From: an uncultured Blautia sp.
Lineage (GTDB): Bacteria; Bacillota; Clostridia; Lachnospirales; Lachnospiraceae
Reading direction: 5' to 3'
Length of the DNA stretch: 60,756 nt
NCBI GenBank assembly: GCA_946557785.1
Contig: CAMNTH010000020.1
Location: 1-60,756 of the forward strand
The notes beneath the pieces were generated by a model. It was not told where the DNA came from, ran no database searches, and worked only from the letters and a program-made list of their open reading frames with translations. Below, one piece after another: positions 1-10,839 of the stretch. The position numbers and the translations under genes are program-made. Every line of letters begins with the position of its first letter. Positions within the stretch are counted from its first letter, which is position 1.

Positions 1-170
<170 letters not shown>

Positions 171-319
171 TTTGTTTCCACTCAAGATAACTTGCTAGCT
201 ATCTCTCGTTTTACTGTTTTTGAAGATTCTTCTTCGTTTTGAATGTGTAAAGAATTTTCGAGAATCGTATGTGTTTCACTGTTTAGTTATCAAGGTTTCT
301 GTCTTGCGACAGCTCATTT

Positions 320-348
320 ATATTACCACAACTTTCCATCTTTGTCAA
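320..348 (-). promoter_or_regulatory. rRNA promoter P2
   Basis: On the minus strand, a perfect -35 TTGACA (343-348) is separated by 17 nt from a TAATAT -10 (320-325). An A-tract just upstream of the -35 resembles an UP element. The initiation point would be near 313, giving a leader of about 140 nt before 16S. The promoter is the downstream member of a tandem pair. Confidence 0.85.
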
Positions 349-411
349 CAACTTTTTTAAGTTTTTTAAGATATTTTGTTGTGTGTTTTTGTTGTTTTTA
401 GCAACTCGTTT

Positions 412-440
412 ACTTTATCACATAACCGAATGCTTGTCAA
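412..440 (-). promoter_or_regulatory. rRNA promoter P1
   Basis: On the minus strand, a perfect -35 TTGACA (435-440), a 17-nt spacer and TAAAGT (412-417) form the upstream rRNA promoter. The roughly 25 bp around and above the -35, an A-tract ending in GTTGTTGACA, is essentially identical to the same stretch at P2. The promoter plus its UP-like element therefore looks duplicated. Confidence 0.82.
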
Positions 441-470
441 CAACTTTTTTAAGTTTTTTCAAACTTAAAC

Positions 471-557
471 GGAGAAGGAGGGATTTGAACCCTCGCGCCG
501 CGTTAGCGACCTATACCCTTAGCAGGGGCACCTCTTCGGCCTCTTGAGTACTTCTCC
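471..557 (-). tRNA. tRNA-Ser(GCU)
   Basis: The 87-nt minus-strand gene has acceptor arms GGAGAAG and CTTCTCC at its two ends, a T-arm with GGGTTCAAATCC-type bases (around 485-497) and a long class II variable arm. The anticodon loop CTGCTAA gives anticodon GCT. The 3' CCA is not encoded. It sits between plsC and the rRNA promoters and appears to be driven by the consensus promoter at 620-648. Confidence 0.94.
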
Positions 558-619
558 ACACTCCGAACTTAATGATTCCTTATTCAATTCGAATGCGCAG
601 TTTTCACAACGCATTAGTT

Positions 620-663
620 ATTATAACGAAGAAAACCCGTCTTGTCAACGGGTTTTCTTCGTT
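620..663 (-). promoter_or_regulatory. Consensus promoter embedded in a 16-bp hairpin (tRNA-Ser promoter / end of plsC)
   Basis: On the minus strand TTGACA (643-648), exactly 17 nt, then TATAAT (620-625) form a perfect sigma-A promoter pointing at tRNA-Ser about 60 nt away. The same bases form a perfect palindrome: arm 625-640 pairs with 648-663 around a 7-nt loop. The -35 lies almost wholly in the loop and the spacer is one arm of the stem. The hairpin begins 3 nt after the plsC stop. A T-run follows it only in the plus direction. Confidence 0.85.
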
Positions 664-665
664 TT

Positions 666-1403
666 TTATTTTTTTTTCAATTTTTCATCCCAACCACCAT
701 TTCGCTGGATTATCTCTTCAATTCGTTTCCGTACTTCCGCTGCTATTTCTACAGACTTCATATCTTTATACTCTTCATACAACATCGGCTCTAAAAAATG
801 TACCTGTACTGTAAGCGGTTTTATAGAACCAGTATCAAAAGACTTATAAGAATCAATTAATGCCACAGGTATAATAGGACATTTTGCTTTTATGGCGGCC
901 TTAAAGCTTCCTCCCTTGAATTCCTGCGGATGATTTCCGTTTTTGCTTCTGGTTCCTTCTGCAAAGATCAGATAATTTCTTCCTTCCTTTACTTCTTTTG
1001 TTACATTGATTATCACCTGCATAGACTGACGTATATCTTCCCTGTCTATGATGAATGCTTTCATACAGGCAAAAACCTGTTTCAGAAAAGGAACATCCGC
1101 CACTTCCTTCTTAGCTACTACAGAAAACGGATTTGGACATACTGCTATAATGGCCAATACATCATACATTCCCTGATGGTTTGGATAAAATATAAATCCA
1201 TTCTCTTTTGGAATATTTTCTACTCCATGGGCGTCAATAATAAGATTGCCGCCCTTATTAGCACGTTTGTCAATATATTTCAAAAGAGCAAACCTTTGTT
1301 CTTCTGTATAATTGTCCACATGGGACGCATACCAGCAAAGCTTTATCCATCCATACGGAACAAACAAAAGATTCCGTAAAACCATCATAATAATTCTTTT
1401 CAT
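666..1403 (-). CDS. plsC: 1-acyl-sn-glycerol-3-phosphate acyltransferase (PlsC family)
   Basis: The 245-residue protein should transfer an acyl chain to lysophosphatidic acid, making phosphatidic acid at the cytoplasmic membrane. The family motif HX4D is visible as NHQGMYD near residue 75. The substrate-binding motif EGTRSKNG lies near residue 150, and a hydrophobic N-terminus (about residues 5-25) would anchor it. The length is normal for PlsC. The start is an ATG preceded by a purine-rich AGAGGA. The neighbours (tRNA-Ser downstream, a small membrane protein upstream) do not add to the function. The stop abuts the hairpin at 625-663. Confidence 0.9.
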   Translation of the reverse strand: MKRIIMMVLRNLLFVPYGWIKLCWYASHVDNYTEEQRFALLKYIDKRANKGGNLIIDAHGVENIPKENGFIFYPNHQGMYDVLAIIAVCPNPFSVVAKKEVADVPFLKQVFACMKAFIIDREDIRQSMQVIINVTKEVKEGRNYLIFAEGTRSKNGNHPQEFKGGSFKAAIKAKCPIIPVALIDSYKSFDTGSIKPLTVQVHFLEPMLYEEYKDMKSVEIAAEVRKRIEEIIQRNGGWDEKLKKK

Positions 1404-1431
1404 TCTATTGTCCTCTGCATCCAGAACAGAA

Positions 1432-2010
1432 TCAGCTTAATTTACTGGCAATCCTATCTTCATATCCCGGATTTTTCTTTATAAAGGTTTCGTATTCTTT
1501 AACATAATTCTTATAGGTATTGGTAGTCATAAATTTTGCGTAGTCTGCTGCCGCCTGTTTACTCATCTCATCTGTAATCTGGGAAGGAGGTAAAATATAA
1601 TACTTTCCATCCTTTTTACTTGTCATATAAGTACTTATACAAGGATATGCCTGTCCATTTTCAAGCACCAGCTGATAATTGATATATACATACGTATATT
1701 TCTCATTCTGGAAGAGGATATCACAATCCAGAATTTCAATCTCTTTTGTATTATGGGCTTTGAAATACTGAATATTTGCGTTAATCTCCTGCTGCAGAGC
1801 CTGTTCTGTTTCTTTTTCTGCTCCATAGCAATCCCTGATCTTCTTTTCTTTTCCATTCCCATAAGCCTTGATCAACGATTTTACCACTCCTTCCGGAGCT
1901 TTATGACTTACGCCGCTGCAGCTTTTCATTCCAAATATAAACACCAGCAAAATCAGCAGAAGCGAAAATCCCATTATGATAAATCTTTTGTACTGTATTA
2001 CCGTTTTCAT
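1432..2010 (-). CDS. Hypothetical membrane-anchored extracytoplasmic protein downstream of gyrA
   Basis: This 192-residue protein is not one I can name. It has a single N-terminal hydrophobic segment (about residues 10-27, rich in Ile, Leu and Phe) followed by a Cys in MKSCSG, which is not a convincing lipobox. The remainder is a soluble, mixed-charge domain. The layout (early helix EGVVKSLIKAYGNG, then a beta-rich part) loosely resembles small NTF2-like or DUF4878-type lipoproteins, but that is only an impression. It begins 9 nt after the gyrA stop, so it is probably co-transcribed with gyrBA. Confidence 0.75.
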   Translation of the reverse strand: MKTVIQYKRFIIMGFSLLLILLVFIFGMKSCSGVSHKAPEGVVKSLIKAYGNGKEKKIRDCYGAEKETEQALQQEINANIQYFKAHNTKEIEILDCDILFQNEKYTYVYINYQLVLENGQAYPCISTYMTSKKDGKYYILPPSQITDEMSKQAAADYAKFMTTNTYKNYVKEYETFIKKNPGYEDRIASKLS

Positions 2011-2019
2011 TGCTGTTCT

Positions 2020-4557
2020 TTATCCCCTTTTTGCTCCTGCATCCTGCAATATCTCTTCTCTATCCCCGCTGTCAGCTTTCTCCTGGTTTTCCGGTTTTTC
2101 TTCCTTCTTTTCCCGTACCTTTGCAAAACTTGCTACTTTTATGCCGTCAGGCAGATTGATAAGCTTCACTCCGGATGTGATCCTGCCAAGAATGGAAATT
2201 TCGGAACAAGCAATACGGATAATAATTCCCTCTGTAGTAATGATCATAATCTCATTTTCTTCACTAACCGCTTTTGTTCCAATAACATTTCCTGTCTTCT
2301 CTGTGATCTTATAGCATTTTACACCTTTACCGCCACGATTCTGACAGGTAAATTCACCAATTGGTGTCCGTTTACCCATGCCATTTTCGGATACTACAAG
2401 AAGATAATCGCCCTGGGAATTCAATTGCATTCCCACAACTTCGTCTCCATCTTCCAAATTAATACCCCTTACACCCATGGAGACTCTTCCCGTAGTCCTT
2501 ACATCAGACTCTTTAAAACGGATGCACTGTCCATCTTTTGTCACCAGCAGAATATCCTTCTTATCGTCTGTGGATTTTACTTCGATCAGTTCATCATCAT
2601 CACGAAGCGATATCGCTGCAAGCCCTGTTTTCCTCACATTTGAGTATTCTAGAATAGGAGTCTTCTTTACCAGCCCCTTTCTTGTAGCCATCATGAGATA
2701 TTTTCCCTGAACAAATTTATTGATGGGAATTACAGCAGTAATACGCTCTCCAGGCATTAACTGAAGAAGATTAATAATAGCGGTTCCTCTTGCCGTCCTT
2801 CCTGCTTCCGGTATTTCATAGGCTTTTAAACGATAAACCCGTCCCGTATTTGTAAAGAACATCAGAAAATGATGGGTAGTCGTCATCAAAAGTTCTTCAA
2901 TAAAATCATCTTCAAGGGTCTGCATACCTTTAATTCCCCTGCCGCCCCTGTTCTGGCTTCTGAAATTATCCACAGTCATTCTTTTGATATACCCAAGCTT
3001 TGTCATGGTAATGACTGTATTTTCCCTTGGAATCATATCTTCTGTTGTTATATCAGAATCATCATAGCCAATGGAAGTTCTTCTGTCATCTCCGTACTTT
3101 TCAGAAATTTGCAGAATTTCCTCACGAATCACTCTAAGAAGAAGATTTCTGTCTGCCAGAATTGCAGTTAATTTACGGATTTTTTCCATTAATTCTGCAA
3201 ACTCGGCTTCGAGTTTTTCCCTTTCCAAACCTGTCAGCGCACGCAGACGCATATCTACAATAGCCTGAGCCTGAACATCTGTAAATTCGAAACGATCGAT
3301 CAATTCTTCTTTGGCTGCCTGTACATTTCTGGAATTGCGGATGATATGAATTACTTCGTCAATATTATCCAGTGCTTTTAACAAACCCTCTAAAATATGG
3401 GCACGTTCCTGGGCTTTATTTAAATCATATTTTGTCCTTCTGGTAACAACATCTTCCTGATGAGCCAAATAATATTTCAGCATATCAAGCAGATTCAGAA
3501 CCTTCGGCTCAAGACTTCCGTTGGTAGATACCAAACACAGCATATTTACACCGAAAGTATCCTGAAGCTGTGTGTGTTTATAAAGCTGATTCAAAATAAC
3601 ATTTGCGTTTGCATCTTTACGCAGGTCAATACAGATCCGCATGCCTTCCCTGCTGGAATGGTCATTCAAATCTGTAATGCCGTCTATCTTTTTGTCACGG
3701 ACAAGTTCCGCAATCTTTTCGATCAGACGGGCCTTGTTCACCAGGTACGGAAGCTCTGTAACAATAATCCGAGACTTGCCGTTTGCCAAAGTCTCTATAT
3801 TTGTTACTGCACGGACACGGATCTTACCGCGGCCTGTACGATATGCCTCGTCAATCCCCCTGGTTCCCAGAATAGTAGCGCCTGTAGGAAAATCCGGACC
3901 TTTCACAACATCCAGGATTTCCTCGATGGCGGTATCTCTTTGTTCTTCTACAATATTATCAATAATCCTGACAACAGCCTGAATAACCTCACCAAGATTG
4001 TGCGGCGGAATATTCGTTGCCATGCCTACCGCAATACCGGAGGTACCGTTCACTAACAGATTGGGATATCTGGATGGAAGTACTACAGGTTCCCTCTCTG
4101 TTTCATCAAAGTTCGGCTGAAAATCAACTGTATTTTTATTAATATCAGCAAGCATTTCCATAGAAATTTTGCTGAGACGTGCTTCAGTGTATCGCATGGC
4201 AGCCGCACCATCGCCATCCACAGAACCAAAATTTCCGTGTCCGTCTACCAACGGATATCTGGTTGACCACTCCTGTGCCATATTTACCAGAGCTCCGTAA
4301 ATAGAGCTGTCTCCATGAGGATGATATTTACCCATGGTATCACCAACAATACGGGCACATTTACGATGAGGCTTATCCGGTCCATTATTCAGCTCTATCA
4401 TAGAATAGAGTACACGGCGCTGAACCGGTTTCAAACCATCTCTTACATCCGGCAGAGCACGTGAAGCGATTACGCTCATGGCATAGTCAATGTAAGATTT
4501 TTCCATGGTTTTTTTTAGATCCACCTCATGGACTTTATCAAAAATATTATCTTCCAT
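2020..4557 (-). CDS. gyrA: DNA gyrase subunit A
   Basis: The 845-residue subunit cuts and rejoins DNA in the A2B2 gyrase that introduces negative supercoils. The N-terminal winged-helix/tower region carries the catalytic tyrosine in AMRYTEA (Tyr123). The C-terminal half is a beta-pinwheel with repeats and a GyrA-box-like [10 protein letters not shown] near residue 560. The quinolone-determining region reads [11 protein letters not shown]: Ser84 matches E. coli Ser83, while Gly88 stands at the E. coli Asp87 position. The tail is acidic and lysine-rich. It follows gyrB by 21 nt in the same operon. Confidence 0.98.
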   Translation of the reverse strand: MEDNIFDKVHEVDLKKTMEKSYIDYAMSVIASRALPDVRDGLKPVQRRVLYSMIELNNGPDKPHRKCARIVGDTMGKYHPHGDSSIYGALVNMAQEWSTRYPLVDGHGNFGSVDGDGAAAMRYTEARLSKISMEMLADINKNTVDFQPNFDETEREPVVLPSRYPNLLVNGTSGIAVGMATNIPPHNLGEVIQAVVRIIDNIVEEQRDTAIEEILDVVKGPDFPTGATILGTRGIDEAYRTGRGKIRVRAVTNIETLANGKSRIIVTELPYLVNKARLIEKIAELVRDKKIDGITDLNDHSSREGMRICIDLRKDANANVILNQLYKHTQLQDTFGVNMLCLVSTNGSLEPKVLNLLDMLKYYLAHQEDVVTRRTKYDLNKAQERAHILEGLLKALDNIDEVIHIIRNSRNVQAAKEELIDRFEFTDVQAQAIVDMRLRALTGLEREKLEAEFAELMEKIRKLTAILADRNLLLRVIREEILQISEKYGDDRRTSIGYDDSDITTEDMIPRENTVITMTKLGYIKRMTVDNFRSQNRGGRGIKGMQTLEDDFIEELLMTTTHHFLMFFTNTGRVYRLKAYEIPEAGRTARGTAIINLLQLMPGERITAVIPINKFVQGKYLMMATRKGLVKKTPILEYSNVRKTGLAAISLRDDDELIEVKSTDDKKDILLVTKDGQCIRFKESDVRTTGRVSMGVRGINLEDGDEVVGMQLNSQGDYLLVVSENGMGKRTPIGEFTCQNRGGKGVKCYKITEKTGNVIGTKAVSEENEIMIITTEGIIIRIACSEISILGRITSGVKLINLPDGIKVASFAKVREKKEEKPENQEKADSGDREEILQDAGAKRG

Positions 4558-4578
4558 TATGATTTCCCCTTATCCGGA

Positions 4579-6531
<1,953 letters not shown>

Positions 6532-6633
6532 TTAAACAAAAATGTGTTTCGCACATTCTATCGTCATAAATATTCTCAATGAAGCGGACAACATATATTG
6601 CTGACCGCTATGTAGACATAATTATACCAATTT

Positions 6634-6662
6634 ATTATAGCACAAAAGCTGCATCTTTTCCA
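6634..6662 (-). promoter_or_regulatory. Putative gyrBA promoter
   Basis: On the minus strand TGGAAA (6657-6662), 17 nt and a perfect TATAAT (6634-6639) lie about 130 nt before the gyrB start. A second TATAAT-like stretch (GGTATAATT) follows around 6620. The leader contains an imperfect inverted repeat ending in GCGG...CCGC (about 6585-6610). No initiation site can be assigned from sequence alone. Confidence 0.6.
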
Positions 6663-6703
6663 GAAGATATGGGAATAAATTAAATTATTTTAAACTATTT
6701 TAT

Positions 6704-7540
6704 TCATAACAGCTGCCGGTAAATATCTCTTTTCGTAACCCCTCTGTCCTTTGCAACCCTTTTCATTGCTTCCCTTCTGTCAATCCCCTGATTTTCATAA
6801 ATCTCCATATGCTGCTCTATGGAGATTTCCTCCCAGGAAGCACGTTCCTCTTCTTCAATCTCTTTTCTGCTTCGTCCTTCAATTACAAGAACACACTCCC
6901 CAAGAGGTTTCTCCTTTTCATAATAGGAAATCAATTCCTGGATCGTTGTCTGAAAAGCAGTCTCATGCTTCTTTGTCAATTCCCTGCAAAGAGTCATTCT
7001 TCGATTGCCTAGCATCTCCTTTAATTCCTCCAATGTACGCACCAGTCTATGGGGTGCTTCATAAAGGATGATCGTCCTGGTTTCCCCTGCAAGCTCCCCA
7101 AGGATTGTCTTTCTCTCTTTCTTATCCATAGGCAGAAAGGCTTCAAAAGCAAAACGTCTGGTAGAAAGGCCTGACAATGTAAGCGCAGTAATACAAGCCG
7201 AAGGGCCTGGAAGAGACGTAACCTCAATTCCTGCTTCTATACACATCCTTGCAAGCTCCTCCCCCGGATCAGAAATCCCGGGAGTTCCTGCATCCGTAAT
7301 AAGGGCAATATCCTGCCCTGTCATAAGTTTCTCAATGAGAACATATGCCTTCTCAATTTTGTTATACTCATGATAACTGGTCATAGGGGTCTTAATATCA
7401 AAATGATTCAAAAGCTTAATACTATTACGCGTATCCTCTGCTGCAATCAGATCCACTTCTTTCAGAGTCCGAAGCACCCTCAGGGTAATATCCTCCAGAT
7501 TTCCAATAGGAGTTGCACATAAATATAATCTCCCGCTCAT
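6704..7540 (-). CDS. rsmI: 16S rRNA (cytidine1402-2'-O)-methyltransferase RsmI
   Basis: RsmI methylates the ribose of C1402 in the decoding centre, using SAM. The N-terminus LYLCATPIGNLEDIT, the loop DAGTPGISDPG and SLPGPSA (about residues 75-115) are hallmark tetrapyrrole-methylase-fold motifs of this family. The C-terminus ends GVTKRDIYRQLL, as is usual. An upstream ATG at 7612 exists but would overlap the previous gene. I chose the ATG at 7540 because AGGAGG sits 7 nt before it; 7543 is also an ATG. It is the last gene of the ricT-yabB-rsmI group. Confidence 0.95.
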   Translation of the reverse strand: MSGRLYLCATPIGNLEDITLRVLRTLKEVDLIAAEDTRNSIKLLNHFDIKTPMTSYHEYNKIEKAYVLIEKLMTGQDIALITDAGTPGISDPGEELARMCIEAGIEVTSLPGPSACITALTLSGLSTRRFAFEAFLPMDKKERKTILGELAGETRTIILYEAPHRLVRTLEELKEMLGNRRMTLCRELTKKHETAFQTTIQELISYYEKEKPLGECVLVIEGRSRKEIEEEERASWEEISIEQHMEIYENQGIDRREAMKRVAKDRGVTKRDIYRQLL

Positions 7541-7556
7541 CATTTTTCCTCCTGCC

Positions 7557-8297
7557 TTATACCATGCCATAAATATCAAGGATTGATTTTGTATACACTC
7601 CCGGTTTCTCATAAACGATCAGCGGGCGCTCTACTGTAATTCTGGAATTTCCGCCTTTCAAAGCCTCGATTAGTACCATATTAGGTTCCCGGTCTATGTA
7701 TGGATAAACAAGCTGCATTCTTTTTGGTTCCAGTTTGTATTTTGTAAGGACATTCATAATTTCTGTCAAACGGAAAGGCCTGTGCACCATATAAAAGCGC
7801 CCTCTGTCTGTCAAAACCCTGGATGCCGCCTTTACTACATCCTCCAGGGCACAAAGAACCTCATGACGCGCGATCGCCTTTGGCATATGAGGGTTTTTGA
7901 TCCCATGGGTTCCTATCATATAAGGCGGATTACAGGTAACTACGTGAAAAGAGGCTGCACCAAAAATTTCAGCAGCCTCTTTTATATCGCCATTTACAAT
8001 ACTTACATCTGATTCCAGCCCGTTATAAGCAACGCTGCGCTTTGCCATTTCGGCACACTCTTCCTGAATCTCCAGACCTGTAAAATGTCTTCCTTCTGTT
8101 CTGGAACGAAGAAGAATGGGAATAATGCCAGTGCCGGTACCCATATCCAACACTGATTCGCCTTTCTTGATTCTGGCAAAGCCGGAAAGCAATACTGCAT
8201 CCATTCCAAAACAAAATTTCTCCGGATCCTGTATTACATAAAATCCATTCTGCAGGTCATCCACTCTCTCATTTGGTTTCACCAGATCATTTTTCAT
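7557..8297 (-). CDS. tRNA1(Val) A37 N6-methyltransferase-like protein (YabB/TrmN6 family)
   Basis: The 246-residue class I SAM methyltransferase has the SAM-binding motif VLDMGTGTGIIP near residue 50 and the N6-adenine signature NPPY in VVTCNPPYMIG near residue 120. YabB/TrmN6 proteins methylate adenine in tRNA; the exact target here is inferred from family. The gene overlaps ricT by 11 nt and is followed by rsmI. This is the Bacillus yaaT-yabB-rsmI order without yabA and yazA. Confidence 0.9.
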   Translation of the reverse strand: MKNDLVKPNERVDDLQNGFYVIQDPEKFCFGMDAVLLSGFARIKKGESVLDMGTGTGIIPILLRSRTEGRHFTGLEIQEECAEMAKRSVAYNGLESDVSIVNGDIKEAAEIFGAASFHVVTCNPPYMIGTHGIKNPHMPKAIARHEVLCALEDVVKAASRVLTDRGRFYMVHRPFRLTEIMNVLTKYKLEPKRMQLVYPYIDREPNMVLIEALKGGNSRITVERPLIVYEKPGVYTKSILDIYGMV

Positions 8298-9189
8298 TTA
8301 GTTTGGAGTCTCCTCCCTTATCTTCCAGATTTTTTAGTTCTTTCATTTCCTGTTCGGAAATTTTAATTTTTTTCTTCCTTGGGCGGAATTTCAGTTCATC
8401 CACAGAATATTCCTGGATTTCTTTTTCATCATTGATCTCTACGATCACCTTTACTCTCTGCCGAAGGACATTCACACTCTGCACAGCTCCCTGCAATCCT
8501 TCGGGAAGGGTAACTATGTCACCGATTCCGGGCAGTCTCTTATTCAGTTCTTCGTAAGTCTCCTGCTCATTTTTCAGACAGCACATCAATCTTCCGCAAA
8601 CACCGGATATCTTGGTCTGATTCAGAGAAAGGTTCTGCTCTTTAGCCATTTTAATGGAAACAGGTGCAAACTCAGATAAATAGGTATGGCAGCAAAGACA
8701 TCTTCCGCAGATGCCGATGCCTCCCAGAATCTTGGTTTCGTCCCGAACTCCAATCTGACGAAGCTCAATTCTGGTTTTAAAAATTGCTGCCAGATCCTTT
8801 ACAAGCTGACGGAAATCAATTCTGCCGTCTGCTGTAAAGTAAAAGAGCACTTTATTATTATCAAATGTATATTCTGCATCTATCAGTTTCATTTCCAGCC
8901 CATGTTCCCGGATTTTTTTCTGACAGATTTTAAAAGCTTCTTTTTCTTTTTTGCGGTTCTGGGCTTCCTTTTCGTCATCCTCCTGAGTTGCTACCCGCAG
9001 CACTTCTTTTAAAGGATGAACAACTTCTTCTTCCGGGATTTCCTTGGGTGCAAGTACAACTTTTCCATATTCTACGCCACGGGCAGTCTCCACAATTACA
9101 TGGTCTCCCGCCTTCATCCGATATCCCTTTGGATTAAAATAATAAATTTTCCCTACATTTCGGAATCTTATGCCTACTACTTTTGTCAT
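8287..9189 (-). CDS. ricT: PSP1-domain protein RicT (YaaT)
   Basis: A 300-residue member of the YaaT/RicT family. In Bacillus, RicT acts with RicA and RicF to stimulate RNase Y-dependent mRNA maturation and affects sporulation and biofilm formation. The conserved cysteines are present: GICGRCLCCHTYL near residue 160 and GVCGRLMCCL near residue 195. In Bacillus these help hold Fe-S clusters. The tail is basic and acidic, with KPRKKK-type residues. It starts 1 nt after holB ends, as in Bacillus. Confidence 0.93.
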   Translation of the reverse strand: MTKVVGIRFRNVGKIYYFNPKGYRMKAGDHVIVETARGVEYGKVVLAPKEIPEEEVVHPLKEVLRVATQEDDEKEAQNRKKEKEAFKICQKKIREHGLEMKLIDAEYTFDNNKVLFYFTADGRIDFRQLVKDLAAIFKTRIELRQIGVRDETKILGGIGICGRCLCCHTYLSEFAPVSIKMAKEQNLSLNQTKISGVCGRLMCCLKNEQETYEELNKRLPGIGDIVTLPEGLQGAVQSVNVLRQRVKVIVEINDEKEIQEYSVDELKFRPRKKKIKISEQEMKELKNLEDKGGDSKLNEK

Positions 9190-9190
9190 T

Positions 9191-10180
9191 CTATTTCTCC
9201 CTGATGGTCAGGAACAGCAGCTCCAAAGCAAGCTCAAAGTTAACATTGGCACGGAGACGGACTTTTGTTTTTGTAATCGCCTCCAGGATTTTTTCCAAAT
9301 TCTCATAAGAACGCTGGCTGGCCTGTTCCTTGATATAATTAATTTCCTGCTTAAATACCAAATTGTCAATTTCCCTGGTAGCCTTAAACATCAAAACGTC
9401 ACGGAACCAAAACTGGAAAATATCCAGATAATCATTAATATTATGCTTCTCCTCAGAAAGCTTCTTAATTTCTTGTGCAAGCTCGTAAACCTCCATGGTA
9501 TTAGCATACTTTAAAAGCTTCAAAGCATTCTGGGACATTCTTGAAAATTCTTCGGATGTAGCGGCTTCCTTTGCTTTGCCGATGCTTCCCTGTGCAAAAG
9601 ATGCATCCACCTCAGCCTGATAATCCGGAACCTGCAGGTGCTCCATGAGATATTTTTTTACAAGATTGTCATCTACCACCTTCAAATCCAGGCTCACACA
9701 GCGCGACCGGATTGTTGGAAGAAGAGAATCCGCATTACTTGTAAGAAACATGATTACCGCATACTCCGGCGGCTCTTCAATGGTTTTTAGAAGAGCATTC
9801 TGTGCCTGGATCGTCAAAAGCTCCGCTTCCGGAATAATATATATCTTATGCGGGCTGCAGTAAGGCTTAATGGCTACATCGTGGATGACCTGTTCACGAA
9901 CCTCATCAATAGATATCGTTCCTGTTTTCTCATGGGTTACCATAATGATATCGGGATGATTCTTACCAAGTGCCTTTTTACAGGAGTCACATTTCTGGCA
10001 AGGCTCAGTACCTCCATCTTCACACTGGAGGGTCATTGCAAATGTGGTTGCCAGGAGTTTTTTCCCTGAACCAAGTTCACCTTTAAAAATATATGAATGA
10101 GATACCTTACCCGTCTCCATGGCATTTTTTAAATGTCTTATTATATCTTCGTGTCCAATAATATTATTAAAACTAACCAT
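9191..10180 (-). CDS. holB: DNA polymerase III subunit delta' (HolB)
   Basis: The 329-residue clamp-loader subunit belongs to the DnaX-like AAA+ fold. The start SFNNIIGHEDIIRHL, the modified P-loop ELGSGKKLL (about residue 37), the zinc-binding Cys cluster CEDGG..CQKCDSC (residues 53-67) and the ALLKTIEEPP motif (sensor 1 region, about residue 130) are all visible. It loads the beta clamp together with DnaX and HolA. It sits between gmk and ricT, the conserved Firmicutes order. Confidence 0.95.
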   Translation of the reverse strand: MVSFNNIIGHEDIIRHLKNAMETGKVSHSYIFKGELGSGKKLLATTFAMTLQCEDGGTEPCQKCDSCKKALGKNHPDIIMVTHEKTGTISIDEVREQVIHDVAIKPYCSPHKIYIIPEAELLTIQAQNALLKTIEEPPEYAVIMFLTSNADSLLPTIRSRCVSLDLKVVDDNLVKKYLMEHLQVPDYQAEVDASFAQGSIGKAKEAATSEEFSRMSQNALKLLKYANTMEVYELAQEIKKLSEEKHNINDYLDIFQFWFRDVLMFKATREIDNLVFKQEINYIKEQASQRSYENLEKILEAITKTKVRLRANVNFELALELLFLTIREK

Positions 10181-10249
10181 TAAGAATCACCTCGCTTTGT
10201 TCTTGTGTAATTCTAAAAATACATTTTTATTATAACATAAAATTTTTTC

Positions 10250-10837
10250 TTATTGTACTGATTTTATATATTTTATGATTTCTTCTACACATACATCTAA
10301 ATCAATATTGTCAAATCTTTTCTCTATGCCTGTACATGCAATATTCTCTTCTGAAAAATCTTCCTCATCTGCCAGAAACCTTCTGCAAAGCTCTGCGTAT
10401 TTCGGATTCTTCTGCCCTTTTTCCCTTTCCAGTGCCCTAGTCAGCCGTTCTCCGTCTTCCACCTGAATATAAATAGGGACTACCCTTTCTGTCCCATAGT
10501 ATTTTCTTATTTCAGCAAAAGACTCCAATGTACCTATACCCAGAAAATCCGATTTTTCCAGATCCACTTGTCCATCATCTGCTGTAAAATAAGCCCATTC
10601 ACCATGCACTGTATTATATTTCCTTGACTCTATCAGCCGATTTTTTTTCTCAAACTCCTGAAGCTTTTCATCATCTGCAAAAAAGTATTCTTTTCCATCT
10701 TCCTCTCCTTCCCGGATCGGACGTGTCGTATAGATTATCAGCCTTTTAAGTCCTAATTGTTCTTCTGCTGCCAAACAGGAATAAATCCTATCCTTTCCTG
10801 CTGCACTTTTTCCCATAATGTAAAAGATTTTTCCCAC
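10250..10837 (-). CDS. Guanylate-kinase-like nucleotide kinase
   Basis: The 195-residue P-loop kinase of the guanylate kinase superfamily has the motif IMGKSAAGKD, a TTRPIREGE GMP-binding motif and YFFADDEKL (the GMK-type substrate loop). The P-loop ends in GKD instead of GKS/T. PhnN-type kinases share that trait, so the true substrate is uncertain. The start is a GTG at 10837, chosen because it follows the decarboxylase stop directly with GGGAG upstream. The longer ATG start at 10882 would overlap the decarboxylase by 43 nt. Confidence 0.82.
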   Translation of the reverse strand: MGKIFYIMGKSAAGKDRIYSCLAAEEQLGLKRLIIYTTRPIREGEEDGKEYFFADDEKLQEFEKKNRLIESRKYNTVHGEWAYFTADDGQVDLEKSDFLGIGTLESFAEIRKYYGTERVVPIYIQVEDGERLTRALEREKGQKNPKYAELCRRFLADEEDFSEENIACTGIEKRFDNIDLDVCVEEIIKYIKSVQ

Positions 10838-10839
10838 AA

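Noticed and set aside
1753..2643. 296-codon open frame on the plus strand over gyrA
   Set aside because: It is antisense to gyrA, rich in Cys and Phe and lacks a ribosome-binding site. It is a shadow of the real gene's codon use.
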